Below, one piece after another: positions 47,531 through 56,882 of a DNA stretch of 64,000 bases; the first letter of the stretch is position 1; each line of letters begins with the position of its first letter. The stretch covers positions 372,001 through 436,000 of the forward strand of contig NZ_BLJF01000003.1 of assembly GCF_009932335.1 (NCBI RefSeq), in the 5' to 3' direction. The notes below the pieces were generated by a model, which saw only the letters and a list, made by a program, of their open reading frames with translations, was not told where the DNA came from and searched no databases. The position numbers and the translations under genes are program-made. This DNA is from Pseudomonas asiatica. Lineage in GTDB: Bacteria > Pseudomonadota > Gammaproteobacteria > Pseudomonadales > Pseudomonadaceae.

Positions 47531-48508
47531 TTACCTGGCCAGCACCACCAACTTACCCACAGCCTGACGCTGCCCCAACTTTTCAATGGCAGCCCCTGCC
47601 TCAGCCAGTGGATAAGTCTGCGACACCAGCGGCTTCAACTTGCCTTCGGCATGCCATGCAAACAGCTGCCGGAAGTTGGCCGCATTGTCCTCCGGCTGAC
47701 GCTGGGCAAACGCCCCCCAGAATACCCCGAGCACCGCCGCACCCTTGAGCAACACCAGGTTGGCCGCCAGCTGCGGGATGGTCCCGCTGGCAAAGCCCAC
47801 CACCAGCAACCGGCCATTCCAGGCCAGCCCGCGCACGGCCTGCTCGAACAACTCGCCACCCACCGGGTCGTAGATCACGTCTACGCCCTGGCCACCGGTC
47901 AGGCGCTTGATCTCGTCACGCAGGCTGGCCTGGCTGTAGTCGATCAGTTCATCCGCGCCGGCTGCCTTGGCCACGGCCAGTTTTTCCGCACTGCTGGCGG
48001 CCGCGATCACCCGCGCGCCCATGGCCTTGCCGATCTCCACCGCCGCCAGGCCGACCCCGCCGGACGCACCCAGCACCAACAGCGTCTCGCCCGCCTGCAA
48101 CTGGCCGCGCTGGCGCAGGGCGTGCATGGAGGTTCCGTATGTCATGCCGAATGCCGCGGCAGTGGTGAAGTCCATGCTCGCCGGGATCGGCAACACATTG
48201 TAGAACGGCACCGCCACCTGCTCGGCGAATGCACCCCAGCCGGTCAGCGCCATGACCCGGTCACCGACCTTGAACGCGCCGGCCTTTTCCCCGACTGCGG
48301 CCACCACGCCCGCTGCCTCGCCGCCGGGGGAGAACGGCAACGGTGGCTGGAACTGGTACTTGCCTTCGATGATCAGGGTGTCGGGGAAGTTGACCCCTGC
48401 GGCCTGCACATCCAGCAGGATCTCGTTTTTCTTCGGCACCGGGCTGGCTACCTCTTCCAGCACCAGGTCGCGCGCCGGGCCCAGGGTTTTGCACAACACA
48501 GCTTTCAT
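47531..48508 (-). CDS. zinc-less NADPH:quinone oxidoreductase
   Basis: 325 residues from the ATG at 48508 (MKAVLCKTLGPARDLVLEE). MDR fold: FPDTLIIEGKYQ, PGGEAAGVVAAVG, nucleotide loop VLGASGGVGLAAVEIG, no structural-zinc cysteines. It reduces quinones or enones with NADPH. A longer frame upstream to 48745 lacks similarity. The promoter region is shared with the divergent FliL-like gene. Confidence 0.9.
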   Translation of the reverse strand: MKAVLCKTLGPARDLVLEEVASPVPKKNEILLDVQAAGVNFPDTLIIEGKYQFQPPLPFSPGGEAAGVVAAVGEKAGAFKVGDRVMALTGWGAFAEQVAVPFYNVLPIPASMDFTTAAAFGMTYGTSMHALRQRGQLQAGETLLVLGASGGVGLAAVEIGKAMGARVIAAASSAEKLAVAKAAGADELIDYSQASLRDEIKRLTGGQGVDVIYDPVGGELFEQAVRGLAWNGRLLVVGFASGTIPQLAANLVLLKGAAVLGVFWGAFAQRQPEDNAANFRQLFAWHAEGKLKPLVSQTYPLAEAGAAIEKLGQRQAVGKLVVLAR

Positions 48509-48677
48509 CGGGGCTATTCCTTTGCGGGTCGTGGCCGATAAGTGTAGGAGGGCCGCCTGCCCGGTCAACGAGCATGGGGCGCCCTGATGTGCAGGCATAA
48601 GTGGCGGCACAAGCACGGGCTTGGGTTTGAGCGGCATGCTGGGTAAGCTGGCACCAACTGTATTGAGGAGCGAATTC

Positions 48678-49082
48678 TTGAAAGCGTGGATCTTGATGGT
48701 GCTGGCGCTGCTGCTGCCGGCTGCGGCCATGGGCGAGGAAGCCAAGGAAGGGGCGCCGAAAGTCGCCTACATCAGCCTGAGTCCGCCCTTTGTGGGCAAC
48801 TACGCCCTCGACGGTAGCCCGCGGCTGCGCGTGTACAAGGCCGACGTGGCCCTGCGCGTGACCGGCGACGAAGCCGCCAAGGCGGTGAAGCACCACGAGC
48901 CGCTGATCCGCAACCAGCTGGTGGCGCTGTTCACCCAACAGTCGGTGGACAGCATGAGCAACGTCGAGGCCAAGGAGCATCTTCGCCAGGAAGCGCTGAA
49001 ACAGGTGCAGCAGGTGATGGAAGCCGAAGAAGGCAAGCCGATCGTTGAAGACCTGCTATTCAACAACCTGATCGTGCAGTGA
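48678..49082 (+). CDS. orphan FliL-like periplasmic protein
   Basis: 134 residues from a TTG start with GAGGAG eight bases upstream. It has a signal peptide or single anchor (ILMVLALLLPAAAMG), then a FliL-like domain: YISLSPPFVGNYALDG, RVYKADVALRVTGDE, and HHEPLIRNQLVALF, ending EDLLFNNLIVQ. No flagellar genes are nearby. FliL proper supports the stator; this paralogue's partner is unknown. Confidence 0.82.
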   Translation: MKAWILMVLALLLPAAAMGEEAKEGAPKVAYISLSPPFVGNYALDGSPRLRVYKADVALRVTGDEAAKAVKHHEPLIRNQLVALFTQQSVDSMSNVEAKEHLRQEALKQVQQVMEAEEGKPIVEDLLFNNLIVQ

Positions 49083-49245
49083 TCTGAAGCATTGTGAGGT
49101 CGATTGCTGGTGAGCTGGATTGAAGTCAGGCTTACCACGGTTGTAGGACTTTTCCGTCTTTCCTGTAAGCCCGCCAGTTTTCGGTTTCTGAAGCCAAGGC
49201 CGAGCTAAATTGTGCCTTGTCTTCAGTTGCTTGAGAGTGTTGGCA

Positions 49246-49680
49246 ATGCCTTTGAAGTACCAGCCGAAAGAGGCGACTGTACTGATGTGCGACTTTTCAG
49301 GCTTTCAAGTGCCTGAAATGATCAAGGTGCGCCCCGTTGTCGTTCTTCGCAAGCACAGTCAAAACCGTCAGTTGGTGACGATAATCCCACTGAGCACCAC
49401 CGCACCGGATCAACTGACAAGGCATCACGTTGTGCTGCCGAGTTATCTGCCTGGCCCGGCCCCGACATGCTGGGCCAAGTGCGACATGATCTACACGGTA
49501 GCTACCTCCAGACTGGACAGATGTCGGATCAGATCGCGCCAGGGCGGTGGTCGGGAATACATGACCTTTACAATGCGGCCGGAGCACTTCGCCGCCGTGA
49601 GGGCTGCTGTTGGTTTTACGCTGGGTTTCTCACATCCAGCAACAGTGCAGTCTGTTGGCAATGTAACGCTCGATGCGTGA
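49246..49680 (+). CDS. PemK/MazF-like protein without visible antitoxin
   Basis: 144 residues from the ATG at 49246. The CcdB/MazF-fold start (VLMCDFSGF, MIKVRPVVVL, VTIIPLSTT) is recognisable, then CWAKCDMIYTVAT and LDRCRIRSR. MazF proteins cut RNA. No small antitoxin frame is seen upstream (49083-49245) or downstream, so it may have changed function. The GC content is lower than that of the neighbours. Confidence 0.72.
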   Translation: MPLKYQPKEATVLMCDFSGFQVPEMIKVRPVVVLRKHSQNRQLVTIIPLSTTAPDQLTRHHVVLPSYLPGPAPTCWAKCDMIYTVATSRLDRCRIRSRQGGGREYMTFTMRPEHFAAVRAAVGFTLGFSHPATVQSVGNVTLDA

Positions 49681-49791
49681 TAATGGGCCCGTTCCCGTAA
49701 GGGGCTTGCAAGACTCTGCGGATCCTGGTTCAACCAGCAATTACAGAGCCGGGCAGGTGTACGGCGATGACAAGCCGACCTGTCTGTGAGT

Positions 49792-49815
49792 AGGGCGCCG
49801 AAAGGCGCCCTTTGT
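49792..49815 (+). terminator. terminator between the MazF-like gene and the ABC operon
   Basis: AGGGCGCC-GAAA-GGCGCCCT hairpin followed by TTGTCTTTG. It lies between convergent genes and may serve the plus strand. Confidence 0.7.
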
Positions 49816-49839
49816 CTTTGTGCTAGATACCAATTTGGA

Positions 49840-50952
49840 TCAGGACGCCAGGCTTCGGCGAAACCGCGCCAGCGCCACGCCGAAGAACACCAGCCCGATC
49901 ACGGCCAGCGCCAGGATGTCCGGCCACACCACCGTCCAACCGGCATCACGAAACAGAATTGCGGCGCCAAGGCTGACAAAGTGCGTCGACGGCGACCCCT
50001 GCATCACCCACTGCAGCCACTGCGGCATGCTGTCCAGCGGTGTGCTGCCGCCGGAAAGCAACAGCATCGGGATGATCACCGGGATCGCCAGCAGGCCGAA
50101 TTGTGGCGTCGAGCGCGCCAGGGTGGCGAGGAAGATGCCCAGTGCGGTACTGACGAACAGGTAGAGCGCCGTCACGGCCAGGAACAGGCCCATCGAACCG
50201 GACAGCGGCACGCCAAGCGCGCCCTTGACCACCACCACCAGCGAAATCCAGGTACAGATCACCACTACCAGCGCGTTGCTGGCAATCTTCGCCAGCATGA
50301 TTTCCAGCGCGGTCAGCGGTAGCACCAGCAGGTGGTCGAGGGTGCCGTGCTCGCGCTCGCGCAGCAACGCGGTGCCGGTGAGGATGATCGCCAGTATGGT
50401 GATGTTGTTGACGATCTGGATCACCGCAAGGAACCAGCCGCCCTCCAGGTTGGGGTTGAACAGAGCCTTGGCGTTTATTATCACCGGGCTCTGTGTGTTG
50501 CTGCGCTGGCTGTAGTCGAGCAACTCGCGTTCGAAGATGCGGCCGATGTAGCCGGCACCCATGAACGCCTGGCTCATGGCCGTGGCGTCGACATAGATCT
50601 GCAGTTCCGGCGAGCGCCCGGCCAGCAGGTCGCTCTGGAAGTTCACCGGCACGTTGATCACGAAGGTGTACTGGCCGCTGTCCATGGCCTGGTCCAGACG
50701 CTGCGGGGCCAGTGGCACGGCGGGCTGGAACTCGGGTGGTTGCAGGGCTTCACCAAGCTTGCGCGATAGCAGGCTGTGGTCTTCGTCCACCATCGCGACA
50801 CTGGCGTTGTGCACGCCGATCACCGAGCCGGCTGCCGGCATGTAGATGGCCACGCTGAAGGCATACAGCAGGAACAGCAGTAGCACGCTGTCATGGCGCA
50901 GGCTGGTCAGCTCTTTCAGGCCAAGACGCAGGGTGTGGTTCAGGCGTGACAT
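49840..50952 (-). CDS. yhhJ: ABC-2 type permease, YhhJ-like
   Basis: 370 residues with an N-terminal membrane anchor, a large periplasmic part (VDEDHSLLSRKLGEAL, QIYVDATAMSQAF) and five C-terminal membrane segments including REREHGTLDHLLVLPLTALE. It is the last gene of an HlyD-RbbA-YhhJ exporter operon, one base after rbbA. The substrate is unknown. Confidence 0.9.
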   Translation of the reverse strand: MSRLNHTLRLGLKELTSLRHDSVLLLFLLYAFSVAIYMPAAGSVIGVHNASVAMVDEDHSLLSRKLGEALQPPEFQPAVPLAPQRLDQAMDSGQYTFVINVPVNFQSDLLAGRSPELQIYVDATAMSQAFMGAGYIGRIFERELLDYSQRSNTQSPVIINAKALFNPNLEGGWFLAVIQIVNNITILAIILTGTALLREREHGTLDHLLVLPLTALEIMLAKIASNALVVVICTWISLVVVVKGALGVPLSGSMGLFLAVTALYLFVSTALGIFLATLARSTPQFGLLAIPVIIPMLLLSGGSTPLDSMPQWLQWVMQGSPSTHFVSLGAAILFRDAGWTVVWPDILALAVIGLVFFGVALARFRRSLAS

Positions 50953-50953
50953 A

Positions 50954-53674
50954 TCAGGCCTCCTGCTTCTTCAGCATGGCCAGGCTCAGGCCGGTGAACA
51001 CGGCAAAAAAGCTGAGCAGGATCAGGCACTGCGGCCACAGCTCGCGCAGTCCCAGCGCCTTGGTGAAGGTGCCGACCGCGATATCGAGGAAGTAGCCCGC
51101 CGGGAACAGTTGGCCCATCACCGCCGCCGCGCCATCCAGCGACGAGCGTGGCACGATCAGCCCGGAAAACTGGATGGTCGGCAAGCTGGTGATGATCATG
51201 GTGCCCAGGATGGCGGCGATCTGTGTGCGGGTGAAGGCCGAGATCAACAGGCCCAGGCTGGTGGTAGCCAGCAGGTAGGCGACGCCGCCACAGGCCAGGG
51301 CCAGCACGCTGCCCTTGAGCGGCACGGCGAACAGCCAGCGGTTCATCGCCACCAGCAGCGCCAGGTTGACCAGGCTCACGGCCAGATAGGGCATCTGCTT
51401 GCCGAGCAGAAACTCCAGGCGGGTGAGGGGTGTGGCGTAGAAGTTGGTGATGGAGCCGAGCTCTTTCTCGCGGACGATACCTAGCGCGGTGAGCATGGCC
51501 GGGATGAAGGCCAGGATCAGCGCCATTACCCCAGGGCCGATGGCGTTCACGCTGACCACATCCTGGTTGTAGCGAAAACGGGTTTCCAGGCGCACCAGGT
51601 CCTGGCGCGGCTGCGGCTGTGGGCTGGCTTTGGCTAGTTGCTCGAGATTGGCCTGGTGCACGGCTTCCACGTAATTGCGGCTGGTTTCGGCGCGGAACGG
51701 CATACCGCCATCGAGCCAGGCGGCCACCACCGGTTGACGCCCGGCGTAGAGGTCGCGGCCGAAGCCGGGTGGAATTTCCAGTGCCAGTTTGATTTCCGAG
51801 CGCTGCAGGCGCTGGTGCATTTCGCGGGTGTCGCGGATGGGCGCCTGTTCGGCGAAATAGCGTGAACCACGGAAGGCTTCGAGGTAGGCCCGGCTTTGCG
51901 GGCTCTGGTCCTGGTCGTGTACGGCGAAGGCGAGGTTTTCCACATCCAGTGAAATGCCATAGCCGAAGATCACCATCATGAACATCGCCCCCAGCAGGGC
52001 GAAGGCCAGGCGCACCTTGTCGCGCAGCAGCTCCTTGCCCTCACGGCTGGCCACCGCCAGCAGGCGACTAAGGCTGAAGCCCTGGCGCAGCGTCGGCGCA
52101 GGCGTGGCGGTCTGCTCCAGCACGGTGTTGTCGGTGGCTTGCGGCGCTAGTTCCTGAGCCTGTTCCAGGCAGCGCACGAACGCGTCTTCCAGAGTGTTGC
52201 CCTGGTAGTGGCGTTGCAGGGCATCCGGCGTGTCGCAGGCCAGTACCCGGCCTGCATGCATCAGCGAGATACGGTCGCAGCGCTGGGCTTCGTTCATGAA
52301 GTGGGTAGAAAGGAAAATGGTCACGCCCTGCTCGCGTGAAAGCTCCACCAGCAGGCGCCAGAAGTCGTCACGGGCAGCCGGGTCGACGCCGGAGGTGGGT
52401 TCGTCGAGGATCAGCACTTCCGGGCGGTGCAGCACCGCTACCGCCAGTGACAGGCGCTGACGCAGGCCGAGGGGCAGGGCACCGGATGGCTGGTCGGCGA
52501 TGGCAACCAGGTCGAAGCGCTCGATCAGCTCGTCGATGCGCTGGGCGCTCTCGGCCTTGGGCAGGTCGAACAGGCGTGCATGCAGAGTGAGGTTCTGCCG
52601 GGTGCTCAGCTCGCCATACAACGAAAAACTCTGCGACATGAAACCGACCCGTTTGCGCGTGGCCAGGTCACTGGCATCCACCGGGCGGCCGAGCAGGCTG
52701 GCGCTGCCTTCGCTGGCCGGCATCAGGCCGGTGAGCACTTTCATGGTGGTGGTCTTGCCGCAGCCGTTGGAGCCCAGGAAGCCGAAAATCTCCCCGCGGC
52801 CAATGGCGAAGCTGACCTTGTTCACAGCAGTGAAATCGCCAAAGCGCAGGGTCAGGTCGTGGGCCTCGATGGCGACCGGGCTGTCAGCGGCCGGGCGCGG
52901 CGGGATGATGAGCGGAGGGTGTTGTGCCTTGCCCGCGCCCTGGTAGTGGGTGAAGGCGTCGTCCAGCTTGCCACTGGGGGTGACTGCGCCCAGTTCATGG
53001 CTGGGGCCGGCGGCCAGCAGACGGCCGCCATCGAGCATCAGGCAATGCTCGAACTGTTCAGCCTCTTCCATGTAGGCGGTGGCCACCAGCAGGGTCAGTT
53101 GCGGGCGCTGTGCGCGTACCTGTTCGACCAGCTCCCAGAAGCGCCGCCGCGACAGTGGGTCGACGCCGGTGGTCGGCTCGTCGAGGATCAGCAGGTCCGG
53201 CTCGTGGATCAGCGCGCAGCATAGGCCAAGCTTCTGCTTCATGCCGCCCGACAGTTTGCCCGCCGGGCGCTCGGCAAAGCGCTGCAGGTCGGTGGCCTGT
53301 AGCAGGTTGGCCATGCGCTGTTCGCATTCGCGACGGCCGAGGCCGAACAGGGTGGCGAAAAAGCGGATGTTCTCGCTGATCGACAGCTCCGGATACAGGT
53401 TGTTGCCCAGCCCCTGCGGCATGAACGCCACTTTCGGGTACAGCGCCGCGCGATGGCGCCGCTGGCGGATCGAGCCACCCAGCACCTGCAGTTCGCCCTG
53501 TTGCAGGCGCTTGACGCCGGCGATCAGCCCCAGCAGGGTCGATTTGCCAGCCCCGTCAGGGCCGATCAGCGCGCAGCGGGTGCCCGCCGGCAGGCTGAAC
53601 CCGAGGGGGTGCAAGGCGACCAGGTCGCCGTAGCGATGGCTGATACCCTCGGCCAGCAGTGCCGGGGCGTTCAT
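50954..53674 (-). CDS. rbbA: RbbA-like two-ATPase/permease fusion
   Basis: 906 residues. The first ABC domain has Walker A GPDGAGKSTLL and signature LSGGMKQKLGL. The second has GSNGCGKTTTMK, a degenerate signature LPLGLRQRLSL and LILDEPTSGVD. A permease domain with six membrane segments forms the C-terminal 370 residues. RbbA in E. coli is called ribosome-associated ATPase, but the domain set is that of an exporter. It overlaps the HlyD gene by four bases. Confidence 0.92.
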   Translation of the reverse strand: MNAPALLAEGISHRYGDLVALHPLGFSLPAGTRCALIGPDGAGKSTLLGLIAGVKRLQQGELQVLGGSIRQRRHRAALYPKVAFMPQGLGNNLYPELSISENIRFFATLFGLGRRECEQRMANLLQATDLQRFAERPAGKLSGGMKQKLGLCCALIHEPDLLILDEPTTGVDPLSRRRFWELVEQVRAQRPQLTLLVATAYMEEAEQFEHCLMLDGGRLLAAGPSHELGAVTPSGKLDDAFTHYQGAGKAQHPPLIIPPRPAADSPVAIEAHDLTLRFGDFTAVNKVSFAIGRGEIFGFLGSNGCGKTTTMKVLTGLMPASEGSASLLGRPVDASDLATRKRVGFMSQSFSLYGELSTRQNLTLHARLFDLPKAESAQRIDELIERFDLVAIADQPSGALPLGLRQRLSLAVAVLHRPEVLILDEPTSGVDPAARDDFWRLLVELSREQGVTIFLSTHFMNEAQRCDRISLMHAGRVLACDTPDALQRHYQGNTLEDAFVRCLEQAQELAPQATDNTVLEQTATPAPTLRQGFSLSRLLAVASREGKELLRDKVRLAFALLGAMFMMVIFGYGISLDVENLAFAVHDQDQSPQSRAYLEAFRGSRYFAEQAPIRDTREMHQRLQRSEIKLALEIPPGFGRDLYAGRQPVVAAWLDGGMPFRAETSRNYVEAVHQANLEQLAKASPQPQPRQDLVRLETRFRYNQDVVSVNAIGPGVMALILAFIPAMLTALGIVREKELGSITNFYATPLTRLEFLLGKQMPYLAVSLVNLALLVAMNRWLFAVPLKGSVLALACGGVAYLLATTSLGLLISAFTRTQIAAILGTMIITSLPTIQFSGLIVPRSSLDGAAAVMGQLFPAGYFLDIAVGTFTKALGLRELWPQCLILLSFFAVFTGLSLAMLKKQEA

Positions 53675-54630
53675 TGCAGGTTGGCCGGCCAGTCCACCTC
53701 AGCCGTGCGTACGTAGCCGGCGCCTGGCATGCCCGGCTTGGCCTGCGGCACGGCGCCCGGGTCGGTCAGGCGCAACTTGACCCGGAACACCAGCTTCTGC
53801 CGCTCGTCGCGGGTTTCCACCTGCTTGGGGGTGAACTGGGCCTTGGCCGCGACAAAGGCAACCTTCGCCGGCAGCGCCCGCTCGGGCAGGGCGTCGAGCA
53901 CGATCCGTGCCTGGTCGCCGACGGTCAGCCGGCCGCTGGTGGAGGCGGGCAGGTAAAGGTTCATGTACTGGTCGCTGGGGTCGATCAACATCAGCACGCG
54001 GCCGCCGGCACCCAGCACTTCACCGGGCTCGGCCAGGCGCAGCTGGATGATGCCGTTGATCGGTGCGCGCAGACTGCTGTCGTCGATTTCGCTGGTGAGC
54101 TGCGCTACCTGGGCCTCGGCGGCGCCGATGGCGGCCTTGATCGCCGCCAGTTGGGCGCGGGCGGCGACTACGGCGGCGTTGGCCGTGTCGAAGCGCGCCT
54201 GCTGTTGGTCGAGCAACTGCTGGCTGGCGTATTTGCGCTGGAAGATCTCGCGCACGCGCTTGAGCTCCTGGCTGGCCAGCAGCAGTTCGCTTTGGCGCAG
54301 CTGCACACTGGCCTGGGCGGCGGCGTAGTTTTCCCGGGCGCGCAGCACTTCGGCTTCGGCCTGGCTGCGCTGGGCTTCCATGGTACGGGTGTCGATGCGC
54401 GCCAGCAGCTGGCCGCGAGTTACCTTGTCACCTTCGTCGACCAGCACTTCGGCCAGGCGGCCGGGGATTTTGCTGGCGATCTGCACTTCGGTGGCTTCCA
54501 GGCGGCCGTTGCCCATGCTCAGGCCTTCGGGCAACTGGTCGTGGAGCGACTTCCAGTACCCCAGCCCACCGGCTGTTGCGAGTAGGGCGATCAGCGCGGT
54601 GGCGAAGATCCTGGGGGCGTATCGGTTCAT
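53671..54630 (-). CDS. HlyD-family periplasmic adaptor, YhiI-like
   Basis: 319 residues. An N-terminal anchor (FATALIALLATAGGLGYWKS) is followed by a lipoyl-like half (VQIASKIPGRLAEVLVDEGDKV), a long coiled coil (about 85-180) and the return half DDSSLRAPINGIIQLRLAEPG. It links the inner-membrane exporter to an outer-membrane channel. First gene of the operon. Confidence 0.92.
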   Translation of the reverse strand: MNRYAPRIFATALIALLATAGGLGYWKSLHDQLPEGLSMGNGRLEATEVQIASKIPGRLAEVLVDEGDKVTRGQLLARIDTRTMEAQRSQAEAEVLRARENYAAAQASVQLRQSELLLASQELKRVREIFQRKYASQQLLDQQQARFDTANAAVVAARAQLAAIKAAIGAAEAQVAQLTSEIDDSSLRAPINGIIQLRLAEPGEVLGAGGRVLMLIDPSDQYMNLYLPASTSGRLTVGDQARIVLDALPERALPAKVAFVAAKAQFTPKQVETRDERQKLVFRVKLRLTDPGAVPQAKPGMPGAGYVRTAEVDWPANLQ

Positions 54631-54716
54631 CGGTCTGCATCCTTGCGGTCATGCACACTGCATCATGGCGTGCAGCCATGAGCGATGTGTTGATATCAAT
54701 CAAAGGCCCCCACAGT

Positions 54717-54838
54717 CCCTGTAGGAGCGGCCTTGTGTCGCGAAAGGGCTGCAAAGCAGCCCCGGCAATTCATGGGGTGACGCTGATATCCCGGGGCCGC
54801 TGTGCGCCCCATCGCGACACAAGGCCGCTCCTACAGGG
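54717..54838. repeat. inverted REP pair, GCGACACAAGG class
   Basis: TGTAGGAGCGGCCTTGTGTC and inverted GACACAAGGCCGCTCCTACA enclose GGGCTGC hairpins between co-directional genes. Confidence 0.8.
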
Positions 54839-54877
54839 GACCGCCCCGGTCAGCAAGATCTGACCTTAGCCGCAGTT

Positions 54878-55327
54878 TCAACGCAAAGCGACAATCACCG
54901 CCCATTGCTCTGGCGTCACGGGCATTACCGACAGGCGGCTGCCCTTCTGCACCAGCGGCAGTTCGGCCAGGCTTGTCTGCTGTTTCAGCCAGCCCAGCTC
55001 CAGCACCCGTGGCAGGGTTTGCACATGGGCCACATCGACCGCGCTCCAAGGGTTCTTGTCGGCCGTGGCCTTGGCATCGTAGTAGGGGCTCTGCGGGTCC
55101 AGCGCGGTTGGGTCCGGGTAGGCTGCGCGGGTGATCCTGGCAATGCCGGCGATGCCCGGCTGCGGACAGCTGGAGTGGTAGAAGAAGAACTCGTCGCCAA
55201 CGCTCATGGCCCGCAGGAAATTGCGTGCCTGATAGTTGCGCACGCCGTCCCAGCGCGCTTCGCCGAGCCGGCCGAGGGCTTCAATGGAGAGCTCGTCGGG
55301 CTCGGATTTCATCAGCCAGTAGGCCAT
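54878..55327 (-). CDS. EVE-domain protein
   Basis: 149 residues from the ATG at 55327 (MAYWLMKSEPDELSIEAL). EVE/PUA-like fold motifs: RWDGVRNYQARNFLRAM, GDEFFFYHSSC, GIAGIARI and AYPDPTALDP. EVE domains bind modified bases; the host role is unclear. Confidence 0.92.
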   Translation of the reverse strand: MAYWLMKSEPDELSIEALGRLGEARWDGVRNYQARNFLRAMSVGDEFFFYHSSCPQPGIAGIARITRAAYPDPTALDPQSPYYDAKATADKNPWSAVDVAHVQTLPRVLELGWLKQQTSLAELPLVQKGSRLSVMPVTPEQWAVIVALR

Positions 55328-55506
55328 GGGGTGCTGCTCCTGAAAAGGTTTGAAATAACCTGTTGCACGAAACCGACAGCCGGTTGGCGTCAAGGTTTGC
55401 GTGCAGACGCAGGTTGTCGGAAAATGCGCCCCGTTTAAAGCGCGATGCTCCGGCAATACCCAGAAAGTTGCCGAGCGTGAACAGTTTGCCTGGGGGGCAA
55501 TCTTCG

Positions 55507-55659
55507 ATGAATCAACGTAACAAGCCGGATCTGCTGTGGGTCTTGGTGTTCATTTTCGGCCTGGGTGTGGTCACTACCGGTTATGCGCAAGGGATCTGGG
55601 AGCGCAAGCTGGACAACGCCTATCAGATGCCGGTCGACGCCAGCCAGCCGAAACGTTGA
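55507..55659 (+). CDS. small single-span membrane protein
   Basis: 50 residues, MNQRNKPDLLWVLVFIFGLG then VVTTGYAQGIWERKLDNAYQ. One hydrophobic segment at about 8-27. I do not know the family's function. The upstream in-frame ATG at 55363 is unlikely. It is convergent with the 5-FCL gene, 18 bases away. Confidence 0.72.
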   Translation: MNQRNKPDLLWVLVFIFGLGVVTTGYAQGIWERKLDNAYQMPVDASQPKR

Positions 55660-55677
55660 TGCCCCCGCTGGCGCCGC

Positions 55678-56286
55678 TCAACGCGGCGCCAGGTACCAGC
55701 CACGGTCCGAGACCGTCCCCTGCAGCGGTACATCCCAACTGGCCTGAGCCAGCCGCTCGACCTTCTGGCATTCATGTGCCAGCCCCAACAGCAACGGCTT
55801 TTTCCAGGTCTGGCGACGCGCCTGGTAGGCCAGGCTGCGATCATAGAAACCACCGCCCATTCCCAGGCGACCGCCCACTTCGTCGAAACCGACCAACGGT
55901 AGCAGGATCAGGTCCAGCGACCAGATCGGGCGCTGGCGCTTGCGCTCGGTGACCGGCTCGGGAATGCGAAAGCGGTTGGGCTTGAGCTTCTCGCCTTGCT
56001 CGAAGCGCTGGAACACCATGCGCGTGCGCGGCCAGGCGTGCAGCACCGGCAGGTAGGTGCGCTTGCCGCGGCGCTGGGCCTCGCGCAGCAGCAGGTAAGG
56101 GTCGATTTCGCCATCGTTGGGCAAGTACAGGGCAATGTGCCGGGCGCGTCGGAACAGCGGGTGCTGCGCCAGCTGGCGGTAAAGGCCAAGGGCGGCCTGG
56201 CGTTGCTGAGCAGGGGTAAGGGCGCGGCGGGCATTGCGGAGCAGGCGACGGAGCTGGGGGCGGGTGAGCTGCGCGGTGTCGGTCAT
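55678..56286 (-). CDS. ygfA: 5-formyltetrahydrofolate cyclo-ligase
   Basis: 202 residues with QLRRLLRNARRALTP start, IALYLPNDGEIDPYLLL, LDLILLPLVGFDEVGGRLGM and GGGFYDRSLA. It converts 5-formyl-THF to methenyl-THF with ATP. It is immediately downstream of 6S RNA, the standard arrangement in gammaproteobacteria. Confidence 0.94.
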   Translation of the reverse strand: MTDTAQLTRPQLRRLLRNARRALTPAQQRQAALGLYRQLAQHPLFRRARHIALYLPNDGEIDPYLLLREAQRRGKRTYLPVLHAWPRTRMVFQRFEQGEKLKPNRFRIPEPVTERKRQRPIWSLDLILLPLVGFDEVGGRLGMGGGFYDRSLAYQARRQTWKKPLLLGLAHECQKVERLAQASWDVPLQGTVSDRGWYLAPR

Positions 56287-56362
56287 GGCACGGGCGATCC
56301 CAGGTGCTGGCCGACGTGGTCGGCCAAAACGAATTGCCCGCCGGAAGGGCGGGCAAGAGAAT

Positions 56363-56543
56363 TCAGGCTCCCCGATAAGACCGCTATCGGTGTAGCCCTT
56401 GAACCCGAAAGTTCAAGGTGGAGATTGCAGGGGGCGTTAAGGCTTTCCGTCGGGCGGACATGCACACCGGCCCCAGCGTGCAACCCCCGTGGTTGTGCGT
56501 ATCGGCTCAGGGACATAACCGACTGGCGCATCCCCCAGGGAGT
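56363..56543 (-). ncRNA. ssrS: 6S RNA
   Basis: Lies between zapA and 5-FCL on the minus strand, the conserved location. The transcript starts around CACTCCCTGGGGGATGCGCC, includes GTCCCTGAGCCGATACGC, TGTGCATGTCCGCCCGACGG and AACTTTCGGGTTCAAGGG, and ends near GGTCTTATCGGGGAGCC. Complementary ends can form the long rod with a central bulge. TATACT at 56550-56555 is a good -10. A GCCCGCC hairpin follows downstream. 6S RNA binds RNA polymerase holoenzyme in stationary phase. Exact ends are estimates. Confidence 0.85.
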
Positions 56544-56561
56544 GGCGCCAGTATACCAATC

Positions 56562-56882
56562 TCAGCCGATTTTGGTATCCGCGTCGTCGGACAGTGCCTG
56601 GTCGACCCGTTCCAGCAGGTCGCGCACCTGTTCGCGGGTGGTGCCGCCTGCCGGAGCATCGTTGCGCTCTTCCTGGCGGTGCAGCATTTCGTGGGTGATG
56701 TTCAACGCTGCCATGACCGCGATGCGGTCGGCGCCGATCACCTTGCCGCTGCTGCGGATTTCGCGCATCTTGCCGTCCAGGTAGCGCGCGGCACTGACCA
56801 GGTTGTTGCGCTCTTCCGGCGGGCAGATGATCGAATATTCCTTGTCGAGGATCTGCACGGTGACGCTATTGCTTGAACTCAT
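56562..56882 (-). CDS. zapA: cell-division protein ZapA
   Basis: 106 residues from the ATG at 56882 (MSSSNSVTVQILDKEYSIIC). The family core ERNNLVSAARYLDGKMREIR and helical tail ALNITHEMLHRQEE are present. It bundles FtsZ filaments. The start overlaps the previous gene by four bases. The 6S promoter lies at its 3' end. Confidence 0.94.
   Translation of the reverse strand: MSSSNSVTVQILDKEYSIICPPEERNNLVSAARYLDGKMREIRSSGKVIGADRIAVMAALNITHEMLHRQEERNDAPAGGTTREQVRDLLERVDQALSDDADTKIG

Noticed and set aside
49683..49790. possible tRNA near a GGTTCAACC stretch
   Set aside because: The T-arm-like string cannot be paired with an acceptor stem, D-arm or anticodon arm at proper distances.
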